From positions 124,001-188,000 of the forward strand of contig CABHOV010000073.1 in NCBI GenBank assembly GCA_902168185.1: 64,000 bases of DNA, in the 5' to 3' direction. The notes below the pieces were generated by a model. That model saw nothing but the letters and a program-made list of their open reading frames with translations. It had not been told where the DNA came from and did no database searches. Shown piece by piece: positions 33,499 to 42,373 of the stretch. Each line of letters opens with the position of its first letter. Positions within the stretch are counted from its first letter, which is position 1. The position numbers and the translations under genes are program-made. Source of the DNA: an uncultured Bacteroides sp. GTDB lineage: Bacteria > Bacteroidota > Bacteroidia > Cytophagales > Cyclobacteriaceae.

Positions 33499-34689
33499 TC
33501 ACATGTTTTTTAACCACGTCTGAGGGTCGAGTGCTGTTGTGTTTTTGAAAATCTGAAACCGTAATTCCGATACACCTTCTGAGTTAGAGAATATTCTGCC
33601 TATATCTTGATTGGTATTTACTTTTTGACCGGAGCGGACAAAAACTTCTTTGAGTCCTGCATATACTGTGAGGTAATCACCGTGTTTTATAATTACAGTG
33701 TTGCCCATTGTTTGTATAAAAGCGATACGACTTACCTCTCCTTCGAAAATGCATTTTACTTTTTCATCTTCTTTGGTCTGGATGTTAACGCCATTGTTGT
33801 TGATAATAATACCTTTTAATACAGGGTGATTTTGTCTGCCAAATTTCTGCGAAACAAAACCTGAAGACACCGGCCATGGAAATTTATTTTTGTTCTGCTC
33901 GAATGAAGAAGACAATGCGACAACGGCTTCTGTTGTTTTCTTTGAAGAACGTGAAGCGCGCTCCATCTCTTCGCGAATAATGTCTTCGATAAGTTTGTCA
34001 AGTTGGGCTACTGCTTTCTTGGTAACCTCCAGATCTTTCTTCAACTTCTTTTCTTCTTTCTCGAGCGACTTAACAATTGTGTTTTGCTTCTTACGGAGGT
34101 TGTCAAGGTTTTCGTTTTCCTTCTCTTCTTCCGAGAGAAGTGTATTCTTTTCTGTTCTTCGAACTTCAATCTCACGAACATGTCCGCCCAGCGTTTCGGC
34201 TACTTTTTCGATCTGCTCACCCTGAAGTTTTCGTGTTTCAGAATATTGCTCCATATAGCGCAGGCGCATGATCAACTGATCAAACGATTCTGCCGAAAAT
34301 AAAAATGTTAAACGTGTTGTGCTGTTGTTTGCTTTCTGTGCTGCGAAAACCATGGCTGCATATTCTTTTTTCAGCTTCCGCAGATCATCTTCCAGGGCGC
34401 GGATGATATCGTTGTTTTCTCCGATCTCCGAATCAAGAATTCGTACTTCGCCTTTAATAGAATTTACTAACTGTTCCTGTTCGTGAATTCGTTGTTTAAC
34501 AGCATTCAATTCTCCAAGAGAGTTCTTCTTTTTGGTGGAAGTCTCCGAAAGGATCTTTTCAGTCTCTTTTATTTTTTCAAGATTCTGTTGCTTCTCTTTT
34601 TGAAGCTGATTTTTAGATTTCTGTGCGGAAGCCTGAAAGCAACATATAGTGACAAGAATATATACTACAGCAAGCTTACCTGCGCTCAT
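33499..34689 (-). CDS. EnvC-like murein hydrolase activator (degenerate LytM, M23)
   Basis: Exported protein of 396 aa: signal peptide ending in ASAQ, a long coiled coil (about 25-265, heptads rich in Lys/Glu) and a C-terminal LytM/M23 fold (PWPVSSGFVSQKFGRQNHP). The zinc ligands are lost: NNNGVNIQ replaces HxGxD, and LRFQIFK replaces the HxH strand. This is the EnvC/NlpD state, in which the domain activates amidases instead of cutting. I start at 34689 because the signal peptide begins there; the gene overlaps the DUF4292 gene by 14 bp. Confidence 0.9.
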   Translation of the reverse strand: MSAGKLAVVYILVTICCFQASAQKSKNQLQKEKQQNLEKIKETEKILSETSTKKKNSLGELNAVKQRIHEQEQLVNSIKGEVRILDSEIGENNDIIRALEDDLRKLKKEYAAMVFAAQKANNSTTRLTFLFSAESFDQLIMRLRYMEQYSETRKLQGEQIEKVAETLGGHVREIEVRRTEKNTLLSEEEKENENLDNLRKKQNTIVKSLEKEEKKLKKDLEVTKKAVAQLDKLIEDIIREEMERASRSSKKTTEAVVALSSSFEQNKNKFPWPVSSGFVSQKFGRQNHPVLKGIIINNNGVNIQTKEDEKVKCIFEGEVSRIAFIQTMGNTVIIKHGDYLTVYAGLKEVFVRSGQKVNTNQDIGRIFSNSEGVSELRFQIFKNTTALDPQTWLKNM

Positions 34690-35437
34690 AACGTTTCGGA
34701 ATGTTGAACGGGAACTTGAGTTCTTTGTCACCTACTTCAGCTTTGTTGTACTCAAAGATAATGGTTGTATTCAGTAAGCCGCTTACTGCTTTATAAAACA
34801 GGTTGATTGTTCCGTTGTATGGAAATACTTTTTCGCCAACAGGTTGGAAGTTGGAGTAATTTATAGTGAGCGAGTTGCTGGTATTCGATTCCTTCATCTC
34901 CACTTTCTCAATCTTCATGCTGGCAGCGTTTATGAAATTGGCAACGCTCACAGTACCGGATTGCTGTTTTAAAACAAAGACTGATGATTCCTGTATTATA
35001 CTGTCTTCATCTTTTTTGTCGTGAATAAGATTGCCGAGTAATGCATCCTGAATCACGTTGTAGTCGATCGGGAAATTATACCGCTTCGAGAGTTCAGCGT
35101 ATTCAAACACATAGTACTCCTTATCGACATTGCTCACCACGGTAATAGAATCTTTATTGATCAACGCCTTGCCACCCTGCACACCGATAACGGAAAAAGT
35201 CATCCAGATCACGCTGTCTTTTCTCACGCGGATGTTGGCTTTTACTTCGCGCTCTTTTTTAGCATCGCGTAACACCATCCGTGCTTTCCCTTGAAAATAT
35301 TCAAAATCAATTTCTTCTATAGCCAACGTTGGCCGTGATGGAGTTGTCGTTGGGGTAGTAGTGGTGGTAATTTTTTTGCTGCACGCCATCGTCAGGATGG
35401 ATAAACCGATTAGCAAAAACCTTAGACTTTTATTCAT
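34676..35437 (-). CDS. DUF4292 lipoprotein
   Basis: Lipoprotein of 253 aa, lipobox LTMAC with Cys19, then a Thr-rich linker and a domain with IDFEYFQGKARM, VRKDSVIWMTFS and GVQGGKALI that matches DUF4292, a fold related to LolA/LolB-like lipid carriers. It lies between an exported TPR protein (8-bp overlap) and the EnvC-like gene, a gene order conserved in many Bacteroidota. A role in outer-membrane lipoprotein or lipid handling is inferred from fold and neighbours only. Confidence 0.88.
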   Translation of the reverse strand: MNKSLRFLLIGLSILTMACSKKITTTTTPTTTPSRPTLAIEEIDFEYFQGKARMVLRDAKKEREVKANIRVRKDSVIWMTFSVIGVQGGKALINKDSITVVSNVDKEYYVFEYAELSKRYNFPIDYNVIQDALLGNLIHDKKDEDSIIQESSVFVLKQQSGTVSVANFINAASMKIEKVEMKESNTSNSLTINYSNFQPVGEKVFPYNGTINLFYKAVSGLLNTTIIFEYNKAEVGDKELKFPFNIPKRYERR

Positions 35438-37199
35438 AGATTTTTCGGTTCGCGATTTTCTTGTTTAAGACTTCACTGTTAGCATTCAGGCCGCGTGCTT
35501 TTTCCCATTGCTGCACGGCTCCATTTACATCACCCAGCTTAAAAAGAATATCGCCATAATGTTCAAAATGAGTTGCTGTTGCCTTGCCCGTACTGATAGC
35601 GCGTTCGATAGTCTTGCGCGCTTCTTTGTATTTTTCACGTGTGAATAACACCCAGGCATAAGTATCAAGGAACGTTGGATTGTCAGGATTATTTTTGACT
35701 AAGTGCGCTGACATTTTCTCTGCCTTCTCAAGATTAGCCTTGCGTAAGGCGAGGTAATAGCTATAATTATTCAGCACTGCACTGTTATCAGGGTTGATTA
35801 AAAGTGCTTCGTCATACGCCTTGTCAGATTTGTCGTAATCTTTATTCGCGTTGTAAGCATCACCCAGCATGCTGTTGATCTCACCAACGATAGATGAATT
35901 GGAAGATGATAACCGCTTTGCCTGGTCGAGCGAAACAATTGCTTCGGCATAGTTCCGTTTACGGAAATGTGCATAGCCATTAAAGTAATGAAGCATGCCC
36001 TGGTTGGGAAAATACTCCAGTGCTTCATCGGCATGTCTTATAACATTGTCCCATTGGCCAGCTTGCGTTTCAAGGTATAGAAGATTCTTCCATACTTCGA
36101 AGTTTACATCACCGAGATCGATAGCCTTTTCATATTCTTGTTGAGCTTCACGATTTTTTTCAACGGAGAGGTATAGATCACCACCTACAATGTGAACACG
36201 TGGGTCGTTGCCGTGATTTTTTTCAAGCTTTTGATATAGCGAGAGAACGAAATCCTGCAGGTTTTGATCCGTTGTATTCTTTGCTTTGCGTTGTGCGAGT
36301 TCAGTATTGTAAGTGCCCAGCATAATCAGTTTGCTGGTAAGTTCTACTGAAGGATCATCAAACAATTCCAATAATAAAGGTCTGCTTTTTTCTTCCTGCT
36401 GTGTTTCTCTATATAAACCGGCCAAGAGCATTTTTGCATTGCCCGCTTCCGGGTTTTGCTGTACAAATTTATCGAGGTACCGAACAGCGTCATTGCGAAA
36501 TCCATTCTGCGAAAGCACTTCAGCAAAGCCCATAACATAACGCTCTTCGTCCGGAAATGCGTTGATCAGTTTTTCACCTTCTGCTATAGCTTCTTTGCTC
36601 TTGCCTTGCTCCAGGTATAACCGCTGCTTTTGTATAGAAGATATATCGTTGATGCCCAATATACTTTCTGCACGGTTGTAGGTCTTTATAGCGTCATCTG
36701 GTTTACCGGCATATTGATATACCGCAGCAAGCTCGTACAAATATTCCTCACTGCCTTTTACTTCCCTGATAAGGGTTTCATAAATCTCTGCAGCCTTATC
36801 GAATTTTGTAAGGCTATTATAAATGTTGGCGGCCAGTAAATAAAAATATTTGTTCTGTCTCTCCAGCTTTAATGCATTCTCTATACTAAGAGCAGCCTTC
36901 TGTAAATCTTCTTGTCGATTGCTGCGTGCTAATACTTCGGCAATCTTGTAATGCACGGTTGCATTCTCTGGAGTAATCTCCAATGTGCGCTGATAGTATA
37001 GCAATGCTTTTGCATAGTCTTCCAGGATGAAAAACTTCTCGCCTTCAGTAAAATAAAACTCTGCTTCACGGAGCTTGATGCCCGAAGCCTGAGGTTCATC
37101 CTGAGGTTTCTTTTTTCGCTGGCCATGCCCGGTCATTGGTACAAGCAGTATCAATAACAGGATGATGTGAATGGTAATATTCGTTTTCCTTGAGCTCAC
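35430..37199 (-). CDS. exported TPR protein of the envelope operon
   Basis: TPR protein of 589 aa with an N-terminal hydrophobic signal (IHIILLLILLVPMTG) and about 13-15 repeats, e.g. AKALLYYQRTLEITPENATV, FDKAAEIYETLIREV and SDKAYDEALLINPDNSAV. It starts with GTG and overlaps the nucleotidyltransferase stop as GTGA. It is unlike the giant TPR protein: repeats are irregular and typical of scaffold/assembly factors. The operon context (flippase, sugar nucleotidyltransferase, DUF4292, EnvC) suggests a job in envelope assembly. Confidence 0.9.
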   Translation of the reverse strand: MSSRKTNITIHIILLLILLVPMTGHGQRKKKPQDEPQASGIKLREAEFYFTEGEKFFILEDYAKALLYYQRTLEITPENATVHYKIAEVLARSNRQEDLQKAALSIENALKLERQNKYFYLLAANIYNSLTKFDKAAEIYETLIREVKGSEEYLYELAAVYQYAGKPDDAIKTYNRAESILGINDISSIQKQRLYLEQGKSKEAIAEGEKLINAFPDEERYVMGFAEVLSQNGFRNDAVRYLDKFVQQNPEAGNAKMLLAGLYRETQQEEKSRPLLLELFDDPSVELTSKLIMLGTYNTELAQRKAKNTTDQNLQDFVLSLYQKLEKNHGNDPRVHIVGGDLYLSVEKNREAQQEYEKAIDLGDVNFEVWKNLLYLETQAGQWDNVIRHADEALEYFPNQGMLHYFNGYAHFRKRNYAEAIVSLDQAKRLSSSNSSIVGEINSMLGDAYNANKDYDKSDKAYDEALLINPDNSAVLNNYSYYLALRKANLEKAEKMSAHLVKNNPDNPTFLDTYAWVLFTREKYKEARKTIERAISTGKATATHFEHYGDILFKLGDVNGAVQQWEKARGLNANSEVLNKKIANRKIYE

Positions 37200-38200
37200 G
37201 CTATAGAATTGAAGTCGCCCACACTTAAATCCAGTGTTGAGCCTTCAAAAATAGCGAAATTCCCTAACATGCTGTTATCAAGCAAGGCTCTTGTAACCGT
37301 TGCATCTTTCTGTATGATGGAGCTTGTAATCCGGCTGTCGGTAATGCGAGAATTTTCGCCAACGGACACATGCGGGCCAACCACTGAATTTTCAATCACA
37401 ACTCCTGCTCCAATAAAACAAGGAGGAATTACAACGGAGTTAATGATCTTCGCTTTATCGGATATAAGTTTCTGGTCTTTTATAAATTCCAGGTAGCGTC
37501 CATTGGTTTGGACTGTCACGTTTTTATTGCCGCAGTCAAGCCATTCTGTTACTTGACCTGTCATAAGTTTAGCCCCCTTCTTCTGCAGACCTTGTAATGC
37601 TGAAGTGAACTGATACTCTCCTTTTTCTTTGATATCATTATCGATGAGATGTTGCATCTCACCAGCAAGTGATTCGCCTTCTTTAAAGAAATAAATACCG
37701 ATGATGGCGAGATCAGAAACAAATGATGAAGGCTTTTCAACGAGGTCTATAATTTCCTTATTCTCATTGAGCTTCACCACGCCAAATTGAGAAGGATCTT
37801 CTACACGTTGCACCCAAATGATTCCGTCTTTTGTGGTGTCGAGTTTAAACTCCGCTTTAAATAATGTATCCGCGAATGCGACAATAATTTTTCCTTTGAA
37901 AAGTTCTTTGGCGAAAAGTAGTGCGTGTGAAATTCCAAGTGCACTTTCCTGATAGTAGATCTTACCAACAGCACCAACTTCTTTTGCTATTGCTTTCAGG
38001 TTTTCTTCTACTTCTTTTCCAAAGCTTGGATGAATGATGAAACCGATATTATCAATTTTCTCCGGACAAACTTTAGCGATGTCTTCTACCAATCGATGAA
38101 CAATGGGTTTGCCTGCTATCGGTAATAATGGTTTTGGAACTGTGAGTGTATGCGGACGCAGACGTTTGCCTAAGCCCGCCATAGGTATAATGATGTTCAT
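37196..38200 (-). CDS. NDP-sugar pyrophosphorylase-like nucleotidyltransferase
   Basis: Nucleotidyltransferase of 334 aa forming an NDP-sugar from a sugar 1-phosphate. The signature MAGLGKRLRPHTLTVPKPLL is at the N-terminus and VAFADTLF takes the place of the usual GDxL metal-binding segment. The C-terminal part has hexapeptide-like turns (INSVVIPPCFIGAGVVIENS, VGPHVSVGENSRI), forming a left-handed beta-helix. The sugar (glucose or mannose) cannot be decided. It precedes the TPR gene with a 4-bp overlap and follows the flippase by 75 bp. Confidence 0.9.
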   Translation of the reverse strand: MNIIIPMAGLGKRLRPHTLTVPKPLLPIAGKPIVHRLVEDIAKVCPEKIDNIGFIIHPSFGKEVEENLKAIAKEVGAVGKIYYQESALGISHALLFAKELFKGKIIVAFADTLFKAEFKLDTTKDGIIWVQRVEDPSQFGVVKLNENKEIIDLVEKPSSFVSDLAIIGIYFFKEGESLAGEMQHLIDNDIKEKGEYQFTSALQGLQKKGAKLMTGQVTEWLDCGNKNVTVQTNGRYLEFIKDQKLISDKAKIINSVVIPPCFIGAGVVIENSVVGPHVSVGENSRITDSRITSSIIQKDATVTRALLDNSMLGNFAIFEGSTLDLSVGDFNSIA

Positions 38201-38275
38201 AACAGATTGATTGGGTTACAGTTTATTAGCGAGAAATTGTTTCGGCAAATAATCTTGTGGCAAAATAATGAAAAA

Positions 38276-39718
38276 TCAACGTAAGGCTTGTCTGAATGAT
38301 TTTCTTTCCACTAAAAAAATGATGATTATATAAAGTACGATAACAAATGCGTGAAAGCTTGTAGCGATCCATTGGTTCTCTATAGTTATTGATCTTACTA
38401 AATAGACTATCGCGATCGTAATAAAAATGTATGCCAGCCCACTGATAACTTTATAGGGTATAGGATAGAATTTTTGTCCGAGTATATAACACATCGCCAT
38501 CATCCAGAAGTAACAGATAAAGGTAGCCCAGCTGCTTCCCATGTATCCGGCAATAGGAATGAGAATATAATTGGCCGCAATCGTAATAACTGCTCCTGTA
38601 ATAGTTATGAGTGTTCCATAATACGTCTTATCTGTAAGCTTGAACCAAGCCGATAAATTATAGTATACTCCCAGAAATAAATATCCAAGCAGAAGGACCG
38701 GTACAATGTTAAGTCCTTCCCAATATTCAGGACGTTTTAGGAAGTGTTTCAGGATATCGAGATTGATGCTGACCGTTAATAGTAGTAAACAGCAAACAAT
38801 TATGAAGTAATGATTTACTCGGGCAAAAAGCTGTGGCGAATTTTTATCGGAAGCATTCGAGAAGAAGAAAGGTTCTGCTGCATACCGGAATGCTTGTATG
38901 GCAAGATTCATAAGAATGGCAAACTTGTAGCAGGCACCAAATATACCGAGTGCATACTCGGAGCTTTGTCCCGGATAAAAATTCTTAGGGAGCCACCACT
39001 CCAGGGTAAGGCGTGAAAACATTTCATTCGTCATGCCCGCAAGCCCCATGAGCATGATCGGGTAGGAGTATTGAATCATTGTCCTGAACATGGATCGATC
39101 AAACTCCGGCCTCCATTGTAGCAGTGTACGTGAGAAGAACACCAGGTAAAAAGCATTCGCAATCAGGTTTGCCAACACGACAAAGCCAACACCACGCGCG
39201 GGGTCGAATGCTATATATAGAAAGTATATATTTAGCCCGACAAGAATAAGGATGTTTGCAAGCTTACCAATAACAAATTTGATAGCTCGTTTCTGAAGGC
39301 GAAGACGTGCAAACGGTATGGCAACCAGCGAGTCAATAAAAAGTATAAATGCTAGCCAGATCACGTAGTCTGACTTGCCGGGAATGGAAAGCATATCTGC
39401 TATAGGTGCTGCAAATACAATGAAGATCAGTGTAAGTGCAGCACTGATAGAGATGATTATCGTTTGTGCAATGTTGAAAATTTTCTTCTCGTCAGTTCCT
39501 TCTTTGTTGGCGAATCGGAAGTAAGCGGTTTCCATTCCAAACATGAAGATTATATTGATCACCGCTGAGTAAGCGAAGAGTTTGGTGATAACTCCGTATG
39601 CGTCTGGTGCAAACACCCCTGTATGAAGACGAACCAATAAAAAATTAAGGAAACGTGGTAATATGCTTCCCAACCCATAAAGAACAGTCTCGCCTGCTAA
39701 ACGCTTTATCTTACTCAT
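38276..39718 (-). CDS. polysaccharide/lipid flippase (MATE-like Wzx)
   Basis: Integral membrane protein of 480 aa with about 12-14 helices, of the polysaccharide biosynthesis (Wzx/MurJ-like MOP) superfamily. It begins with KRLAGETVLYGLGSILPRF, the usual amphipathic entry, and has YSYPIMLMGLAGMTNEM mid-way. It probably moves undecaprenyl-linked sugars across the inner membrane. Lying first in the envelope operon with a sugar nucleotidyltransferase supports this. Substrate unknown; a MurJ role is less likely given the sequence style. Confidence 0.88.
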   Translation of the reverse strand: MSKIKRLAGETVLYGLGSILPRFLNFLLVRLHTGVFAPDAYGVITKLFAYSAVINIIFMFGMETAYFRFANKEGTDEKKIFNIAQTIIISISAALTLIFIVFAAPIADMLSIPGKSDYVIWLAFILFIDSLVAIPFARLRLQKRAIKFVIGKLANILILVGLNIYFLYIAFDPARGVGFVVLANLIANAFYLVFFSRTLLQWRPEFDRSMFRTMIQYSYPIMLMGLAGMTNEMFSRLTLEWWLPKNFYPGQSSEYALGIFGACYKFAILMNLAIQAFRYAAEPFFFSNASDKNSPQLFARVNHYFIIVCCLLLLTVSINLDILKHFLKRPEYWEGLNIVPVLLLGYLFLGVYYNLSAWFKLTDKTYYGTLITITGAVITIAANYILIPIAGYMGSSWATFICYFWMMAMCYILGQKFYPIPYKVISGLAYIFITIAIVYLVRSITIENQWIATSFHAFVIVLYIIIIFLVERKSFRQALR

Positions 39719-39737
39719 GCTTTCTCTGAATAGTTTC

Positions 39738-39770
39738 CGTTATTCGCTGGTAGTAGTATATCGAATAACG
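39738..39770. other. 9-bp inverted repeat upstream of the flippase
   Basis: CGTTATTCG (39738-39746) and CGAATAACG (39762-39770) are perfect reverse complements with 15 bases between. They lie in the 67-bp gap between the enoyl-CoA hydratase stop and the flippase start, so they may be a weak terminator or an operator for the envelope operon. No T tract. Confidence 0.4.
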
Positions 39771-39785
39771 AGCTTTCGCTAACGA

Positions 39786-40562
39786 TCAACGTCCTGTAAA
39801 GTTTGGTTTTCTTTTTTCAATAAAGGCAGATGTGCCTTCTCTAAAATCACTCGTAGTAGTACAGTCGGCAAAAAGTTCGGCTTCCGCTGTGTAGCCAGTT
39901 GTCTCGAAGCTATATCCTGCGTTCACACTTTTAATAACATTGGCGACAGCAATAGCTCCTTTTGTGGCAATTTTTGACATGATCCTTAAGGCCAACTCCA
40001 TTAATTCTTCTTTTGTGGAAACAACGTGATTAACCAATCCAATGGATTTTGCCTCTTGGGCCGTAATCATGTCTCCGGTCAAAATGAGCTCGAGGGCCTT
40101 GCCTCTACCCACTAATTGCGGTAGTCTCTGAGTACCTCCATATCCCGGGATTATTCCCAGGTTGATTTCTGGTTGTCCAAATTTGGAATTTTCCGTTGCC
40201 AAACGCATATGGCATGCCATGGCAAGTTCACATCCTCCACCTAGAGCGAAACCGTTTACGGCAGCAAGCACCGGCTTTGGGGAATCTTCAATTAACTTGA
40301 ATAATTGTTGGCCTTTTCGGGATAATTCCAACGATTCTACTCTATTTAGAGTGGAAAGTTGTTTTATATCTGCCCCTGCAATGAAGGCCTTGTCTCCATC
40401 TCCCGTAATTATAATTCCTGTTGCGCCATCATTGTGGTAGGTTTCTTGTATAACTTCGTGCAGCCCATCAATTACTTCGACATTTAGTGCATTCATTGCA
40501 TCTGGTCGTGACACCGTTACGATCAGTGTTCCAGAAGTATTTTGTGTTTTAATGGGTGACAT
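39786..40562 (-). CDS. enoyl-CoA hydratase/isomerase family protein
   Basis: Crotonase-fold enzyme of 258 aa. The oxyanion-hole segment AFIAGADIKQL and the two catalytic glutamates, in GGCELAMACHMR and FGQPEINLGIIPGYGGTQR, are all present, so a hydratase activity on enoyl-CoA is expected, though crotonase substrates vary. Start taken at 40562 (MSPIKTQNTSG); eight more residues would be possible from 40586. It is divergent from the T9SS cargo gene with an inverted repeat in the 57-bp gap. Confidence 0.92.
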   Translation of the reverse strand: MSPIKTQNTSGTLIVTVSRPDAMNALNVEVIDGLHEVIQETYHNDGATGIIITGDGDKAFIAGADIKQLSTLNRVESLELSRKGQQLFKLIEDSPKPVLAAVNGFALGGGCELAMACHMRLATENSKFGQPEINLGIIPGYGGTQRLPQLVGRGKALELILTGDMITAQEAKSIGLVNHVVSTKEELMELALRIMSKIATKGAIAVANVIKSVNAGYSFETTGYTAEAELFADCTTTSDFREGTSAFIEKRKPNFTGR

Positions 40563-40570
40563 AAGATGTG

Positions 40571-40592
40571 AATAAGTTGAGTGCAACTTATT
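40571..40592. promoter_or_regulatory. 9-bp perfect inverted repeat in a divergent promoter region
   Basis: AATAAGTTG (40571-40579) and CAACTTATT (40584-40592) with AGTG between. Placed 9 bp upstream of the enoyl-CoA hydratase ATG and 28 bp upstream of the T9SS cargo ATG. The symmetry and position are typical of an operator for both genes. Confidence 0.45.
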
Positions 40593-40619
40593 GAGGTTTT
40601 ACAAAGAGACAAAGATATT

Positions 40620-42296
40620 ATGAATAAGAGTTTTGGATTGCTTCTTCTTTTGCTGGTTACGCATACTATTTATGCGGCTACCTTCAACACGACCACTACG
40701 GGTGGTAATTGGGCAACTGGATCTACTTGGGTAGGATCATCTGTACCTGGTGATTGGGCTTCGAACGTGGCGAATATTTATGGTAATGTAACACTTACCA
40801 GCTCCACTACTTCGATCAATGGTTTCTCGCTTATCACATTGAATAACGCGAAATCTTTTACCAGCGGTACGTCTTCAAATTCCAACAATTTAACACTCAC
40901 ACAAACCACCTTCAATGTTCCGAGTGGTAACATTGTTATCTATGGTGACCTTACGCTGAATGATACAGATCTTAATATGACTTCAGGAAGTTTGATTGTT
41001 ACCGGTAAGCTTACCATAAACTATAGCAGTACTGTTACTTTTCAATCAGGCGTAAACGTAACAGTAGGTACGCTGAACATTAATGATAACAGTGATGCAA
41101 TTCTGAACAACAGCGGTTCTATAACGGTTGCCGGAAATCTAACGGAAGCTGGATCCCTGAATAATTTAAGTACAGGAACAATTCAGGTAAATGGCAATTT
41201 TGTTTCTACCGGATCAGGAAATTCTATAACAAAGAACAGCGGAAGACTTAACGTGAAGGGTACAATGGACTTGCCATCTTCGGGCAAACTATATGTAAAT
41301 CCAGGAGGCCAAACCTATGTTGATGGTACTGTGACTGTGGGAAGTAACGAAAACTTAATAATTGGTACGAATGTGAATCCTCCTCCTTATGCGGACATGG
41401 TAATCAAGCAGGATTTGAGATCGCAGGGAAGTGGTGATATCACAATAAATAAAAACGGACGTCTGGCAGTATTTGGTGATGTGAGAGCAACCGGTGGAGG
41501 AACACTCTTTACGATTAATAGTGGCGGACAAGTATTTATTGATGGCGATATAACTTTTAATGGTGGTGGCAGTACGATCAGTAACGGTAACACGACTATA
41601 CCCTACGGATTCTATGGTAATGGCGATATAACATTGAACGGTGGGAGTACTACTGTTCAGGGTCAGACGAAGCAAAGCGTGGACATTATGAAAGCGCAAG
41701 ACAAGCCGTTTTATGATTGGGTAGCTGCGTTGGCAGGCAGCCCGTTGGCTCCTCTTCCTGTAACGTTGCTATATTTCAAGGTTGATGGTGTTGCCTTTAA
41801 TGGTATAAGCCTGAAGTGGGCTACTACAACAGAAGAGAACTTTGATTACTTCCAATTGGAACGTGCAGGAAGCGATCTCAATTTTCAAGCTGTTGCTGAA
41901 ATAGAAGGTAAAGGTGGTTTGAATGTAAATTCATACTATACATATTTCGATGGTGCTGCAAAGGCTGGTAAAAATTACTATCGTCTGAAAAGTGTAGACC
42001 TTGATGGATATGTCGAATACTCCGGAGTAATTGTAGCAGAAGGAATTGGAACAGAAGAAGATATTAAGTTGTATCCGACCATCGTTGATGATTCATTCAC
42101 AGTAGAATTCAATGATGAAGTTTCTATACCAGTGAGAATGGCTTTGGTAGACGCTTCCGGAAATACTATATATCAGGAAAATCTGAGTGCGATGACTTCA
42201 ACAGTAACGGTACCTCAGAGCATGAAGTCTGGTACTTACCTGGTGCGTTTGTTCACTTCTTCAGGACAGAAGGCGATACGGGTTCTAAAGAAATAA
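40620..42296 (+). CDS. T9SS cargo protein with beta-solenoid repeats
   Basis: Secreted protein of 558 aa. A signal peptide ends near IYA, then about 340 residues of short Asn/Ser/Gly/Thr repeats (GNVTLTSSTTSING, GNLTEAGSLNNLST, GDITINKNGRLAVFGDV) typical of a beta-helix surface. The C-terminal third has a fibronectin/Ig-like stretch (LLYFKVDGVAFNGISLKWATT) and a type A Por sorting domain: LYPTIVDDSFTVEF, then SGTYLVRLFTSSGQKAIRVLKK in two parts, ending in Lys-Lys. The protein is thus exported by type IX secretion. Adhesion or cell-surface structure is the likely role. Confidence 0.9.
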   Translation: MNKSFGLLLLLLVTHTIYAATFNTTTTGGNWATGSTWVGSSVPGDWASNVANIYGNVTLTSSTTSINGFSLITLNNAKSFTSGTSSNSNNLTLTQTTFNVPSGNIVIYGDLTLNDTDLNMTSGSLIVTGKLTINYSSTVTFQSGVNVTVGTLNINDNSDAILNNSGSITVAGNLTEAGSLNNLSTGTIQVNGNFVSTGSGNSITKNSGRLNVKGTMDLPSSGKLYVNPGGQTYVDGTVTVGSNENLIIGTNVNPPPYADMVIKQDLRSQGSGDITINKNGRLAVFGDVRATGGGTLFTINSGGQVFIDGDITFNGGGSTISNGNTTIPYGFYGNGDITLNGGSTTVQGQTKQSVDIMKAQDKPFYDWVAALAGSPLAPLPVTLLYFKVDGVAFNGISLKWATTTEENFDYFQLERAGSDLNFQAVAEIEGKGGLNVNSYYTYFDGAAKAGKNYYRLKSVDLDGYVEYSGVIVAEGIGTEEDIKLYPTIVDDSFTVEFNDEVSIPVRMALVDASGNTIYQENLSAMTSTVTVPQSMKSGTYLVRLFTSSGQKAIRVLKK

Positions 42297-42313
42297 GTAT
42301 AAGAGTACTGAAT

Positions 42314-42351
42314 AAAAAAAGATGGCGATCCGAAAGGTCGCCATCTTTTTT
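42314..42351. terminator. bidirectional intrinsic terminator
   Basis: GATGGCGA (42321-42328) pairs with TCGCCATC (42338-42345), with a bulged T and CC/GG closing a GAAA tetraloop. It is flanked by seven A and six T and lies between the T9SS gene and tdh, which converge. Confidence 0.93.
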
Positions 42352-42373
42352 GTTCAAGTCTATATATACTGGT

